Source: Sesamum alatum
Taxonomy: Eukaryota > Streptophyta > Magnoliopsida > Lamiales > Pedaliaceae
Direction: 5' to 3'
DNA length: 64,000 nucleotides
NCBI GenBank assembly: GCA_034509735.1
Contig: JACGWO010000007.1
Location: 1,364,001 to 1,428,000, forward strand
The position numbers were made by a program, and so were the translations under genes. The notes under the pieces were generated by a model. That model had not been told where the DNA came from, ran no database searches, and saw only the letters and a program-made list of their open reading frames with translations. Of the stretch, positions 33,447 to 46,264 are shown one piece after another (positions within the stretch are counted from its first letter, which is position 1; every line of letters starts with the position of its first letter).

Positions 33447-34020
33447 GGTAAATTACACTTTTGGTCCTTATATTTAATTTTAATTCTTTAAATATTTTGA
33501 GCCATGATTTTAGTTCTTAATTTTTGTCCAACTATTAAAATTAACAGAATATAAAAATATAGCCTGATCGTGTTCGAGAACACGATCGTGCTCTCTAAAT
33601 TTGGAGGAGTGAAGAAAAGAGGACCGATGGCAAAAAGAAACGAAACGAGGAGATTTCAGGGACAGTGGAGTCGAACGGCGATGGGGTGAGGATGGAAAAT
33701 GATTGTCATTTAGTGGGCTTTCAAATGTTGGTGGTGCACTAGCAAAAAAATAGGAGAAAGCTGATAATTCGTCAACGGTGGGCTGACCAGTGATGGGGAT
33801 GGAAGCAAAATGGTCGTCATGGGAAGGGCTCTGAAATGTTGGTAGTCAGGTCGGCAGGATATGATTGAACGATGGTAGATTTGTAGGAGAGAAAAAGTGG
33901 ATCCAAACGCGGCTGATTTGAAGAACACGGTTAGGCCCTGTTAGTCAACATGGTTGTGTTCTCCAAATTACGTTAATTTTAAACCAAAATTGTGCGTATA
34001 TGTAAGTAAAATTAAAAAAA
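33447..34020. mobile_element. Putative MITE with 'ttttggtccttatat' end
   Basis: Starts GGGTAAATTACACTTTTGGTCC, the end also seen at 36748 and (variant) 51612. It contains a near-perfect palindrome around 33567-33588 (CGTGTTCGAGAACACG) and a central G/A-rich part. The right end was not matched, so the limit is a guess. Confidence 0.45.
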
Positions 34021-34334
34021 TACAACACGATTTGAAATAAAAAATCCAATCTCATTACTGCAAGTAAAGGTACGTGTCATCCCGTTGATATGAATTGTAT
34101 ATCCATATAATTTAATTAATTAAACATTGGTGTGTTACGTGAAAAAAACAAAAAAACATTATTCATATTTTTGAATTATTTGAATTTGATTGGCGTATTA
34201 CATAAAAAGTATGAGTAAATGTACAAAATAATTTTGCTTTAAACCAGACATTCATCTATTGAGCAAGATGGAATAGTTATCTCTGCACAAATTGAATTCT
34301 ATCTTATACTTGAAAAAGAAAAATGAAGAAGAAA

Positions 34335-34854
34335 ACAATAATAATTTACGGTTAGGAATGACAGTGGGTCGAGTCTTGGGACGAATTTATCATATTCAGG
34401 TCTTGATCCATGAAAAAAAAATTGGACCTAGAATTGTTAGGGTTGAACCCGTTAGACCAGATTTAAAATTAAAAAATTTAAAAAGTATGTATTTTTAAAA
34501 TATACTATCACAATTTCATAAATATGAAATAATAATATTATTAAAAAATTAAAATTCTTTTTATAAACTTACGTGCACATGTTTTAGGCTACAAAATTTA
34601 CTAAAACTTTAAAATATACTATTTATATATAAATTTAAACTACAAACTATTTTATATAATTACTTTAATTTATAAAAGCATTATTCATTTGCCTTGTATG
34701 TAAGTATAAATAAAATATATGTACATATTATCATCTTATATATAATACACTTCGTATATATATATATACATAATATATAAAAAAATACTATAAGAATCTG
34801 ATTCAGGTTGAGTTCGAGTTCAAAACTCCACTTTCCACTTAATTATAACTTCAT
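34335..34854. repeat. hAT-like repeat remnant, AT-rich
   Basis: Begins near GGAATGACAGTGGGTCGAG and contains GGTTGAACCCGTTAGACC and later ATTCAGGTTGAGTTCGAGTT. The same kind of sequence occurs inverted at 58870-59000 (CCATTGTCATCCTT end). The interior is mostly A and T with TA runs. Confidence 0.45.
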
Positions 34855-35458
34855 AGGTTAAATATAGTTTGTCCCCCTGAACTATTCGTGATATAATATT
34901 TATCCCCCTAAACTAACAAATATAACACTTACCTCCTTGGTTGGACAAAATTGCCCCTCATGCCTTGAATAGTTATATTATTCACAATATAATATAGTAT
35001 TGCACATTAATCATCACCAAATTATTTTCTAACTAAAAAAAATTAATAAATGAAGAATTTAAATTAAAAGTGGAGTAATATGTTAATATATATATGATAG
35101 ATACGCAATAAATATAATATCCCAACAACTCATGTATACTTTTGAAAAGAAAATTGATAATATATATATACGCTTAACCAAAAGTTAAATACTTTTAGAA
35201 AAAAATGAATAAATTTATTTTTATAATATTTTTAAAAGAAAAAAAGGATATGTAACTACTCATTTTTATATAAAAAATTAAATAATTAATAACTTAATTT
35301 TATTACCAAATTAATAATTTTTTACATGAAAGTTTTTTTGTATATTTACTGTACTCATTCATTACTTAAATTTGAGTATGTAAAATATAATAAAATTTGA
35401 GCCTCTAACTTATTTATTTTATTATAATTAAAATATATTTTTTCAATATTAAACTTTA

Positions 35459-35892
35459 GGGTAAATTACATCTACCTCCCCTGAGGTTTGGCATAATTAC
35501 AAATACCCCATCGTTATTTAAAAAATTACAAATACCCCCCCCCCCCTAAAGTTTGTAATTTTTAACTAAAGGCCTGAAATTGATCATTTTACCCTTTAAT
35601 TTTTTATTAAAATTGTAGAAAAAATCGGTCAAGGCAATTTTCATTATTGCTCCACTGTGTAAAAAACTTAAGAAACCTCTCCTTGCACATTGTAGTTCAA
35701 AAAAAATTTAAAAAATTAAATAAAAATAATTCAGTGCATAAGGGCATTTTGGTCAGTTCACCCATAAATTTTTACGGAAATGGGTTATTTATTAGACGGT
35801 TACAAACCTCAGGGGGTATTTGTAATTTTTCAAACAACGAGGGGGTATTTGTAATTATGCCAAACCTCAGGGGAGGTAGATGTAATTTACCC
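35459..35892. mobile_element. MITE family A, copy 3 (434 bp)
   Basis: Begins GGGTAAATTACATCTACC and ends GGTAGATGTAATTTACCC; the ends are perfect inverted copies for at least 18 bp. Perfect 9-bp target duplication TAAACTTTA (35450-35458 and 35893-35901). The best preserved copy of the family in the window. Confidence 0.95.
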
Positions 35893-35947
35893 TAAACTTT
35901 AAATGCAAAAGTGCTAAAAAAAAAAGAAGCCTTTTGAATTAAAAATA

Positions 35948-36221
35948 GGGATAATTACATTTACACCCTCTGACCTATAGTCTATTTACACAAACCACCC
36001 CTGCCTTTTGCATAATTACAGAAACCACCCTTGATAGCAAAAAAATAGGGGTAGTTTGTGTAATAATGTTGATACTTTTGAGGGGTGTAAGTGTAATTTT
36101 CTAAAAAAATAGGGGTTGTTTGTGTTAATGATGGTTACATTCTAGTGGGTGTATGTGTAATTATTTTGAAGGCGTTTGTGTAAATAGACCATAGATTCGG
36201 GGGTGTAAATGTAATTATCCC
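35948..36221. mobile_element. MITE family B, copy 1 (274 bp)
   Basis: Begins GGGATAATTACATTTACACC and ends GTGTAAATGTAATTATCCC. Perfect 9-bp target duplication TTAAAAATA (35939-35947 and 36222-36230). The second family member is at 48779-49063. Confidence 0.95.
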
Positions 36222-36747
36222 TTAAAAATATACATACGTAATATAAGGGCAATATTGTCCAAATATTTAATTTTAGGAGAAAAATGTTACATTTATTAGT
36301 TTAGGGGAATAAATGTTACATCAAAAATAGTTCATGGGGACAAAGTGTATTTAACCCAATTAATCCAACCTTAAACAGAATATGCTTGGGTCTAACTCAA
36401 ATCCATTGCCATTTACATGACATAATTGGTGTAAGTCACCAATATCTATTAACTTAGTTGGTAAGGACTAATCATTTTTCTTTGAACCATTATAATTTTG
36501 ATTAATTATACTTATCTTGGAATTGCATTGCTGAATTATACTTGAATAATTTTTTTTTTAAAAAAAAAAAGTGGAAGAAGAAGAATGGTTAGCATGAAAT
36601 CGATTGCTTTGCAGTGTGCTTCAGTGTCATTCTTATAATTCTCTGTAATTTTAATTAAACCTCGAATTCACATTTCCACCAATTCTGAAATATTGCGAAA
36701 CGACCATATCAACCAAAGTTTTGATAAACAAATCATCAAAATATATA

Positions 36748-37225
36748 GGGTAAATTATATTTTTGGTCCTTATATATTCACTTATTCACTTTTGGTCCGT
36801 ATATATTCACTTATTCACTTTTGATCCGTAATATTCACATGTCTTGCTTTTGGTCCTTGATATTTCAAATTTTTACGTACTTGATCCAAAATTTGACGGC
36901 AGGACCAAATCTGTAAGAATTTGTAAATATTAGAAACCAAAATCATGCTACGTGAACATTAAGAATTAAAAGTGAATAAGTGCTATATATAAAGAGAAAA
37001 AAATATAATTTTTCCGTTCTTTTATAATTAAAAAAGAAAAAGAATAATTTTTATTTGGTTCAATTAAAATTTATAGCAATAATTGATTTAAAGTAGTAAT
37101 TTTGTTCCAATTAATATTATATGACATAAGTATTTTTTATTATTGTATTAAAATTGTGGCACGTAAATATTATGGGCCAAAAATGAATAAGTAGTTATTA
37201 CGAGGATCAAAAATATAATTTACCG
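36748..37225. mobile_element. MITE family E, immediately upstream of QCR7
   Basis: Left end GGGTAAATTATATTTTTGGT, right end ATCAAAAATATAATTTACC, inverted. The left arm contains a short tandem repeat (TATATATTCACTTATTCACT twice, about 36772 and 36801). It ends about 130 bp before the QCR7 start codon and so probably reaches into or next to its promoter. Confidence 0.65.
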
Positions 37226-37358
37226 AAACAGAGACGGCACCAACATAGTACAAAACAGACGAAGAAAATCACCAATTCAAGGGTGAGATCGTAGGAGAAG
37301 AGAAAGCTTTTAGTGTGAGAATTTCGCTTGTGAGTTATAGAGAAAGAGAAAATCAACA

Positions 37359-39832
37359 ATGGCAGCAGCAATCTCCAAATGGCTCGTGGACCCGAAGCGC
37401 AACCCTCTCGCTGCGCTCCACATGAAAACCCTATCCAATCGCCTCAGTAAATACGGTAAGTGTTATTCCTTATAATTTTGTATAGTTAGTGTGTGTGTGT
37501 GTGTTCTGTGGGGTGTTCTGATTGATGAGATTGGTTTGGAATTTGACTTTTAAATTGTTTGATGTGGAATTAGGGCTTCGATATGACGATTTGTACGACC
37601 CGATGTACGACCTTGATGTGAAGGAGGCGCTGAATCGGCTGCCGAAAGAAGTTGTGGATGCGAGGAATCAGCGTCTTAAGCGCGCCATGGACCTTTCCAT
37701 GAAGCATGATTATCTTCCTGAAGATCTTCAGGTGAATATGTAATTACAGTGAAATTGTTTATATTTACTGTTGGGCAAACACGCCCATCCGTTAGGGTTT
37801 ATAATGCTGCTGTATCTAGAGATATTAGGATTTATTAGTGGGTTTGCGTTTATTTATTTGGTATAATACCCAAAAAGCTTCTGTTTATTTAAATTTAAAC
37901 GCAATAGATGAAAATGCTCTTGCGTATGTGGTGAGATTTTTTGTTCTTCTCTCTCAATAATGCCAATATTAATTTCGTGCAGCCTAGGTGCTTTTCTTCC
38001 TTTTCTTTTCATTCGGTCACATCTGGGTGGCTGTAGCTTGCACGTTGAAAACTTGGTGTTCTCAATGATTCATGCTTGGTGTGACCCTGAATGCCACCCC
38101 TTAGCCAAATTCTCCTGATTTACAAATCCATTTTATGGGAACAAGATTAATTTTTAAAATTGTGCGTAAAATTATATGCTAGGTACATTCAATGGAGGGA
38201 TAGAATTTATGTTGGTTACGTCATATGCCTGACATCTGATTCTCTATAACGAAAATTGTTCTAACAACAAGCATCAGTTGTAAGAGTGGGGTTTTTCTAA
38301 ACTTCACGAGATTTTCATTTGAGGCCCTTGTTCCTTTCCTTTTTGCTTGCACACAGTTTTGGTTCTCACTTGTTATGTTTATTTCACTTTGCCTGCCGAG
38401 TAGCTTGCTTATTTGTGGATTTTTATTTATTTATTTATTTTTAATACTTATATCAATTATACACTCGCTGTAGTGGATTGTCGAACCCATGCCCTTTATT
38501 TTCGACTTTTTCTTGCCTTCTTAAGTTTATGTCATGCAGCACGCTGTCCTTATTTCACTTATAGCAAGTTCAACTCAAATCTTTTTGCTACATTCCTCCA
38601 GCAGATGCTTTCAGTGTAATCTAGCATCATTGTGTTCCGCCCTGTCTAGAGCAAGATCTAGACTTCTCAGCACGCACTTTATTTATTTTCAACTTTTATA
38701 TACTTTTTCGCAGGCTATGCAAACACCATTTAGGAGCTATCTTCAGGAGATGTTAACTCTTGTAAGTGCCTTTATCACTATGTTTTGTTACCGACCATGG
38801 AACTATCTTTTAAAGGATCGATTATTTGTTAATTATGATGCGAGTTCCATAATGACTGCTCAACTATAAATCTACTATAAGTTAATTGGTTGATATCTTC
38901 TGTCATTACGACATATGCCTATTTTTGTAATTATATGCCTTGGCTGTATATGAATGGGTATGTCATGAAATGTCTTTATCAAGCTCATTAACCATTCCAA
39001 GAATGCATCAAAGTACTTTTCTTCTGTCATTGAAATATCTGCGATCTTGGGCTAATGTTTTGTGAACATGGTTTCATAATACTAATGTTAGTAATTGCAT
39101 CATTAATGCATTTTCTTTTCCCTTGGTGTGAACTGGTTGACTTTTTTATGACTGCCAATGTTATGTAATTCTACCCCTTAAATTGCAAGTTCTGCTTATC
39201 CCGTTAAGTGCAACTAAGCTACTGGGATCCAGCTGAGGATTTAGTGCCTCCCTTGTTATACATATTTGTCCACTCCGTGATGTCATTTGACTTGTAAGAT
39301 CCTACATTTTCTTTGGTTGAGCTAGCTTATGAACTATGAAGTACTTTCCCATTCTGACTTCTTTGATAATGTACCTAATACAGCAATTTTGTCATGTAAT
39401 AACAATGCTATTCTGATCATGACCACTACTTGCTTAAGTTGATGTCATGCAGTGCACTGGTACTAGATGGTACCTGGATAGTTTGTATCTGCAGAAATTG
39501 GGAAATGAGTTCTTCAAGAAGAAGATTATTATTATAAAAATATGATTTTGCAACCTGAGATTCACTTTTGCCTTCGGTTTTAGCTGAGTAGACCAGGGTA
39601 GACATGTGGATAGCCAGATCTTAATTGCCAATTGGCTTTTTAGGCCCCTGCTATGTGCTGTTGCATATGGTTTTTAATGTGTTTTACAGTCAGAATATTT
39701 ATTCTTTTCATTTATCATCTTCTTGGGAAAGCCTTTATCAATTTGTTCATGATGTTTCTGCAGATCAAGAAAGAGAGAGCTGAGCGTGAAGCACTCGGTG
39801 CTTTGCCCCTTTATCAGCGTACCATTACCTGA
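37359..39832 (+). CDS. QCR7: Cytochrome b-c1 complex subunit 7 (QCR7)
   Basis: Small matrix-side subunit of mitochondrial complex III (ubiquinol-cytochrome c reductase), 14-kDa type. Four exons: 37359-37455, 37574-37731, 38714-38761, 39764-39832; GT-AG introns; 123 residues, the normal plant length. Motifs: LRYDDLYDPMYDLDVKEALN, LPKEVVDARNQRLKRAMDLS, HDYLPEDLQ, AMQTPFRSYLQEML, then KKERAEREALGALPLYQRT at the C-terminus. The start is the first ATG (MAAAISKWLVDPKRNP). No cleavable targeting peptide is expected in this family. Introns 2 and 3 are about 1 kb each and hold no other gene. Confidence 0.95.
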
Positions 39833-40496
39833 GTGGATCTCTCTATCTATGCTGGGGCGGCCTGTGTTTGAACTACAACTCATATCATTTAATAAGGGCA
39901 AGTAATGCAAGTCCTTTCTGAGAATAGACTATCATGTTTTGTCTGAATCTTGCTTCCAATTGTTACTTAATGAGCAACAGTCCCTTCCCATATTGTTGAG
40001 TTTTTCACCTTTTCAATGTAATGTTTACCGGCAATGATTACATGTTAGTGCTTTATATCTGTTGCATCTCATCATAAGTTCCCCAGGGAAATGGTGAATT
40101 CATTTAAATCTGCATTTCTGGTGGAATCCAAACATTTCAAACATCCGAAGCCTTGTCATTACTTGTGTTCGGAGACAACGACTGTTCATGTTTCTTTATC
40201 TTTGCGTATTATGTTATGGGGGATACAAATGGATTTACTTCCTTCAAACATCACTGTTGTCATACTATCTATTTGGGTGAAAGGTCATGATTTTTCTCTC
40301 ATGATATAACTAAATCACCAATGTTTGGCTATGTTTGGACTTGTGATTTTGCGTATACAATATTTGTACTTATTTCATGCTTTTCCTTAACATTTTTCTC
40401 ACTAAACCATACCCTTTGGCAAAACAACTACTGGTAATAAATAGCAGAAAGACTTAAATAGGTAATGGGTTATCTTCCTTTCTTCATTTTTACCAG
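39833..40496. other. QCR7 3' region
   Basis: Probable 3'UTR followed by unremarkable non-coding DNA. No further gene is seen. Confidence 0.5.
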
Positions 40497-40726
40497 TCGG
40501 CACAATTAGAATACTCGACCACTACAAGTAGTTCATACATGAAGAAAACTTTAGTCTTAAATGTTGATATGTACCAAAATAGAAAAAGAGAAAACAATAA
40601 TTTGTAATTGTCTCCAAGAAATGTAGACATATCATCTAATAATGGGCATTCCATGTGATAATCAAGTAACGACAACTGTTTCTTCATTCTTGTAATAAAT
40701 ATAGACCACCTCCCACTTTGTTTCTT
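40497..40726 (+). repeat. Dispersed repeat R1, copy b
   Basis: GGCACAATTAGAATACTCG, then CACTACAAGTAG, TTTAGTCTTAAATG, GGGCATTCCATGTG and AATATAGACCACCTCC...TTTGTTTCTTGA. Same order as 19124-19372. Confidence 0.7.
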
Positions 40727-40852
40727 GAAGCTGTCATAAATTTTGAGCTTCAAATTTTCCATGGCCATAAATAGTTTTCCAATTATATATAAACACGCAC
40801 ACATGAACAATGTCTTTTATTACTATAATAATCATCCATGAATGTGAAATCC

Positions 40853-40855
<3 letters not shown>

Positions 40856-40882
<27 letters not shown>
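40856..40882. repeat. (GA)n microsatellite
   Basis: About 13 GA units between QCR7 and the SINE. Confidence 0.95.
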
Positions 40883-40886
<4 letters not shown>

Positions 40887-41039
40887 GGCTGAGATTCTTT
40901 GTCGGCCCACATTACAATTCTGGGCCCTTTATCAAAATTGAGGCAGGCCCACATGGGTTCTGACCTCCTAAATAGGCCCAAAAACAAGCCATGATGGTAC
41001 ATTTTCTGGTAGGCACATACTCTATTCTTTTTCTTTTTT

Positions 41040-41295
41040 GAGTTGGAAATGATGAATTTTTTATTAATTGAAATAAAGTGATTATAATTAGTTTTATCAG
41101 TATCAATATTGGATAAAGACAAATACAACAATTATATCGACAATATCACAGAAATTAACATTTTGTTATTACAGCAACAAATAAACTTACTATACAATAG
41201 AAATAAATCATCCCACAAGGGAATTCGAACCCATGACCTCTACAATCATGGTGTCTCAGCTTTGACAACTGAGCTAAGCTTCATTGCCGGGCCCT
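41040..41295 (-). mobile_element. tRNA-derived SINE
   Basis: On the minus strand the head (about 41205-41290) contains a TAGCTCAGTTG A-box-like sequence and a perfect GGTTCGAATTCC B box, in tRNA-like spacing. An A/T-rich body with TTGTTGCTGTAATAACAAAA and GATATTGTCGATATAATTG follows. Body fragments recur at 59740-59900 and another head at about 59215-59270. The head would not fold as a functional tRNA. Confidence 0.7.
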
Positions 41296-42238
41296 AACTC
41301 TTTACTGGGCATGTTCTCTCACATCATAAATACAAATTTTGCTACCAATATTTGATCTTAAGAATACCCAGAAGGTTAATTTGGCCCCTTCATTCTAGTT
41401 TCTCTGTGGATTTAATAAAGAAAGTTTGGTAATTTAGGATTATTATTCCCAAAATCTACATCATTCTCCACCTTAATAATTGAATTTATCACATCTAATT
41501 TGCTATGATACAATATACTACGTGGCAGATGGATATAATATTAAAAGGTTAGATCGATTATAACGATAACACGTATCAATTTATGAAATATATATTCTTA
41601 AAAAAAGTAATAACGCGTGATAATAAATGCGTTCCTCTAACAAACTCAAAAATACTTATAAAATAACAAGATAATTTGAAATAATATAAATTATTGAATT
41701 AAAAATGTTGTGGGTCTAGTCTATCTATTTACAAGAAAATGCTGAGAACTTTATCCACTTATCTATTTCATCAGAATGTGGACATTTGGCTTCATTCACT
41801 CATCAAAAAGAGTAATTTAGGGCAAGACTTGGACAAAAATGCGACTTTCACTCAAACAACCACATGTATGTTGTAAAATTTTTGTCCGAATTAAGTCTAA
41901 TTAAATCAAATTAATTATATCACACTTGTTATGTGATTGATTTAGATTTGGACGAACCAGATGGACTATCTGACGACCATTCCTTTTTCTGTAATTTCTC
42001 GCTCATTTTTGGAATAGAAGTAGTAGCAACTTTGAATTCTTCAAATTACATAACATTAAAAAAAATGGTAAATTATATTGACATTCTTGAAATTAGTAGG
42101 TTAAATTATTTAAATATTTCGTATCTTTTATAAAATTATAACTATACTTTTTGAAGAGTGTTAATATAATATTTTTTAAAGGGTATTTACATAAGCTTTA
42201 TTTTTTAATACGTGATGCAGTTGTTATAATTACAATTA
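41296..42238. other. AT-rich spacer
   Basis: No gene or clear repeat family is seen. Confidence 0.5.
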
Positions 42239-42660
42239 AGGTGAATTACAATGACCTCTCTTGTGATTTGGCATAGTTACGGATATTCTCTCGTTGTTTC
42301 CAAAATTATAAATACCCCCTTTGATATTTGTAATTTTTAATCAAGGGCCTGAAATGGTCCATTGCCCTTGATTCTTTTTTAAGTTGTAGAAAAATCAATC
42401 GAGGTAAATTACATGATTGCTCCTCTGTATAAAAAACGTAAGATATCTCTTTTTGCGCATTTTTGTCCAAAAATATTTAAAAAATTTTATAATTTAATTT
42501 GTATAAGGGCAATTTGATCAGTTGAGCCAAAAAAAATGGATGAAAAAATGGATTATTTGTTAGACGATTACAAATTTTAAGGAAATATTTATAATTTTTA
42601 AAACAAAAATAAAATATCTATAATTATACCAAAATTCAAAAAAGACTACTTAATTCATCC
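42239..42660. mobile_element. MITE family A, copy 4 (old)
   Basis: Starts (A)GGTGAATTACAATGACC and ends CTTAATTCATCC, with the family interior (GGGCAATTTGATCAGTTGA). It is more diverged than the other copies, and no target duplication can be recognised. Confidence 0.8.
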
Positions 42661-43355
42661 AAAATTATAACTATAACTTCAAGAGATACAATTGTAATTT
42701 GACCTAATCCCAATGCTATCGAGGAAGTTGATAAGTATGAGATATTAAGAAACACAGAAAAGACTATTTTGCCCCTGCACTAATGTCCAGTCTATTAGCC
42801 AATCATGTCATGGGTGCTCTGCTCTGCACCATCTTTGGGAAGTGAACTTGAATCCCATGTGGCTACAGACACTTGTTTGTCATTATCTCATCTTCACCCC
42901 TACACACATTTTTCCCTAAATAGAACACAAAAACTATGTAAAGTTCTAATTAGACTAAGTTGAATTTGAACTAATTATATGTCGAGTGCAATATATTTAT
43001 CGTGTGATTCGTATATAATTAAAAAAAATAATCAATCACATAATAAGTATATTATACTTATTCTGTAATTTGTTTGATTTGATTAAACTTAATCCGATCA
43101 AGAATTTTTCGTAAATTTCAAGAAAATAAAAGGGCAAACTGGTCCCAAAAGTGATCCCCAGTGAAAAACTACAGACTAATAATGATTAGGGGCACCAACG
43201 TTATATCACCAAAAAAACAAGCCCATTCTTGAACCTTGTCATGCATAAAAGGACCCTTTCTCCATTCATCCCACTTCAAACCACAGCTCCAAAAGAAAAA
43301 AGAAAAAAAAACCCATATTCTGTGTGTTCAAGAAACGTAGAGCAGTGAATCAAGA
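42661..43355 (+). promoter_or_regulatory. Upstream region of the DUF642 gene
   Basis: Non-coding. A TATA-like CATAAAAGG at about 43244-43252 lies some 105 bp before the start codon. A purine-rich leader (AAAAGAAAAAAGAAAAAAAA) follows at about 43291. Confidence 0.5.
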
Positions 43356-45220
43356 ATGGAGGGCTTCACTCTTTTGTCGGTGTTCTTGTGTTTGTCTACT
43401 TGCAATCTTGTCTTTGGCTTCAGAGATGGTAAGTTCACAAGTTCTTGTTTTTACCCTGTTTTTTTGAAGTTTGGATTTCATGGGGTTTTTCTTTTTCAAG
43501 CTCCCATTTTGGTTGGAATCTCATTTAGTTCATGTTCTTGATGAAAAGTGTGATCTTTCTGCATAATGTTTCCAAATGTTGCTTGGCTGGAGACATTCTG
43601 AGTTATGCAATGAAAGAATGTAAAGGAGTGAGAATTCAAAGGTTGTTTCTTGGCATATGCTGCAAGTGATACACACATTCATGGTTCTTTGTCATGAACC
43701 TGTAAAAGAAAATTGCCTATTGTGGACAACAAATGGGGAGAATTATGTTTAGATCAGCTATGAATCTAGCTTAGCTACATTGTGATTACATGTTATCTGT
43801 GCTGGTTGCAATAGCTAGAAGATTAATACTGTCTGAAGCAGAAACATTTGAATTACATGATATGTAGTTGTCCTAATGGTGAGCAAACATCTTTCTCTGC
43901 TCATGGTAGTTGAATCATGGAAAATTCTTGTCCAAATCAGGTTTGACCAAACCTAGCAAACCAATCACACAATACTTTCCTGAACTGTACACAATCACAC
44001 GGCAAGTAAAATTGGTTCAGGTTTGGCCAAATTCAGTTTGAAATCAGTTATTCTTGAGATCTGCTACTTGGTAGATTATAGATTCTTTATTTACATAATG
44101 CAGGACTACTGGACAACGGGAACTTTGAGCAGGCTCCCAAGTCCTCGGACCTCAACGGGACCATCGTGCTCAAACCGAATGCCATACCGAAATGGCAAGT
44201 TTCTGGCTTTGTCGAATACATTAAAGCCGGGCAAAAGCAAGGGGATATGCTGCTAGTTGTTCCAGAGGGATATGCTGCGGTCAGGCTAGGAAACGAGGCC
44301 TCGATCAAGCAATCGTTGAACGTGACTAAAGGAATGTACTATTCGTTAACGTTTAGCGCTGCCAGGACCTGTGCTCAAGAGGAGAGGCTGAACGTGTCCG
44401 TTGCACCGGACTTTGGGGTGCTCCCGGTTCAAACTTTGTACAGTAGTAACGGTTGGGACTCGTATGCCTGGGCGTTCCAGGCACATTACAGTGTGGCTGA
44501 GATACTAATTCATAATCCAGGAGTAGAGGAAGATCCAGCTTGTGGACCTCTGATTGATTCGATTGCCATTCGGGCTTTGTATCCTCCCAAAGCAACTCGC
44601 GGTAAGCCTATCGATAGCGTTATTTTCACCAAAATTGTGCTCGGATCGTTCTTGGTTACAATGTACATTTCTGCTATGCAGATAACCTGCTGAAAAATGG
44701 GGACTTTGAAGAAGGACCATACGTATTTCCCAACACGAGTTGGGGAGTCCTCATCCCACCTAACGTCGAGGATGATAACTCTCCGCTGCCCGCCTGGATA
44801 GTCGAATCCCTCAAAGCCGTCAAATACATCGACGCAGCACACTTCTCAGTCCCACATGGCCAACGAGCCATCGAGCTCGTTGGTGGGAAAGAAAGTGCTA
44901 TTGCACAAGTAGCCAGAACGATCATTGGCAAGACTTATGAGCTTACCTTTGCTGTTGGAGATGCTAGCAATTCTTGTCAGGGTTCGATGATCGTCGAAGC
45001 ATTTGCTGGCAGAGACACCGTCAAGGTTCCGTATGCGTCCAAGGGCAAAGGTGGATACAAACGAGCTGTGCTGCGTTTCACAGCCACTGCTGCTCGAACT
45101 CGGATCATGTTCCTCAGCACATACTACCACATGAGGAGTGATGACTTTGCCTCGCTATGTGGTCCTGTGGTTGACGACGTGAAGCTGCTAAGCGTTCGTA
45201 CACCAAGGCGAATGGCCTGA
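43356..45220 (+). CDS. DUF642 cell-wall protein (BIIDXI/TEEBE-type)
   Basis: Secreted cell-wall protein of the plant-specific DUF642 family; characterised members influence pectin methylesterase activity. Three exons: 43356-43428, 44104-44601, 44682-45220, GT-AG, 369 residues, the family's normal length. Residues 1-22 are a hydrophobic signal peptide (LLSVFLCLSTCNLVFG). Two tandem galactose-binding-like halves follow, each opening with a similar motif: GLLDNGNFEQAP (first) and NLLKNGDFEEGP (second). Other family blocks are IPKWQVSGFVEYI, VPEGYAAVRLGNEASIKQ, DPACGPLIDSIAI, LPAWIVESLKAVKYID, VPHGQRAIELVGGKESAIAQ and LCGPVVDDVKLL. Exon 2 encodes the first half and exon 3 the second. No GPI signal is visible at the C-terminus. 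Confidence 0.94.
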
Positions 45221-46264
45221 CCGGACAAAACTCGATTCGGGGTCATCTGTAATAGTATCTTTACTTGCTGCTAAAGTACTTCAATACCTTCTATACAAAC
45301 CTTAGTTCAGTATACATATAAAGGAGTGTGATTTTATCATCAAATTCCATAACCAGCAGAACAAATGCAGAGAGTGTTGTATCCTAATCCACAGTTTTTC
45401 AATGGCAGATTTGAATGTTAAAAGTTACTTTATCATTACAGTAGTGGTCCCTTCTGTTTCTGAGATCACAGCATTAAAAAGATGCAGAAAAATGAGAAAT
45501 TTGCCATAAGAATGCATCAAAAGAACTGAATGAATAAGATCATAGTACAGTGCAAAGACATCATTTGACCCCAAGAAAGCACTGAGAAAGGAGAACAAGA
45601 AGAAACAGAAACTTCTCAACAATTGTTTGTCCTGATAACACATTCAAAAGGGATATCAAGGCAGGCATTTTCGACTAACCTACCGTCGTTTTTTCCGGGT
45701 TTCAGAAACACGAGTCTCCCGACTTGGCGCTTGCCGTGCAGCAATACATTCTGTAGTTACAACCAGAATTACAGAAAAACGGGGAGGATGGAGTTCGTCA
45801 TGTTTCTTGGAAAGGAGAAAATGGGAGAAAGAAGTACCATTCGCTAGATCCGGTGAGGCTAGACCCGTCATCCTGCACGAAACGAGGTCGAATGACTTGA
45901 CTTGGTAGCACTCTTGCTCTCACTACTCCTTCCTTAGATTGCTAGAATTACAAAAATATATGTTCAGACATCTGGGGGATGAAGATGTTTGATTAACTAG
46001 TGTTTTTTTCCTGCTTGGATTTCTTGTTTTCCTAGGAGTACCACTGTTTTGGATTCATCAGACTTGAACACAAGCACACATGCATTAATGAACATAAAGG
46101 ATTCAACGGAGAACGTTTTAACTATGAGAACAAAAAATGATTATATATATACTGTTGCACAAAAAGGGATTTGATCCGAACAAATCTGATTCATTCTGAT
46201 AAACAACAGAGTATTGAAAGAACAGCTTGTGTAAAAACCTTATGCAATATATGGCTTATTGCCA
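45221..46264. other. Region between convergent genes
   Basis: Holds the probable 3'UTRs of the DUF642 gene (plus) and the bHLH gene (minus). Around 45690-45960, minus-strand Ser/Lys/Arg-rich open stretches are bounded by GT and AG dinucleotides. They could be 3'UTR exons of the bHLH gene, but no domain is recognisable. Confidence 0.4.

Larger units (their letters stand above)
34855..36357. mobile_element. TIR element family C with two nested MITEs
   Basis: The left arm (GGTTAAATATAGTTTGTCCC, CTGAACTATT, TTTATCCCCCTAAACTAA) and right arm (AAATGTTACATTTATTAGTT, GTTCATGGGGACAAAG, TTTAACCC) are inverted copies over about 120 bp. Copies of families A and B lie between the arms. No matching target duplication was found. 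Confidence 0.65.

Noticed and set aside
32970..33491. 173-residue plus-strand open frame near the AKT1-like start
   Set aside because: It overlaps AKT1-like exon 1 in antisense and then runs through pyrimidine-rich non-coding sequence; no domain is seen.
41205..41290. Possible tRNA gene on the minus strand
   Set aside because: It has A- and B-box-like sequences, but the arms do not pair as a tRNA, and it continues into a body found elsewhere without the head; a SINE fits better.
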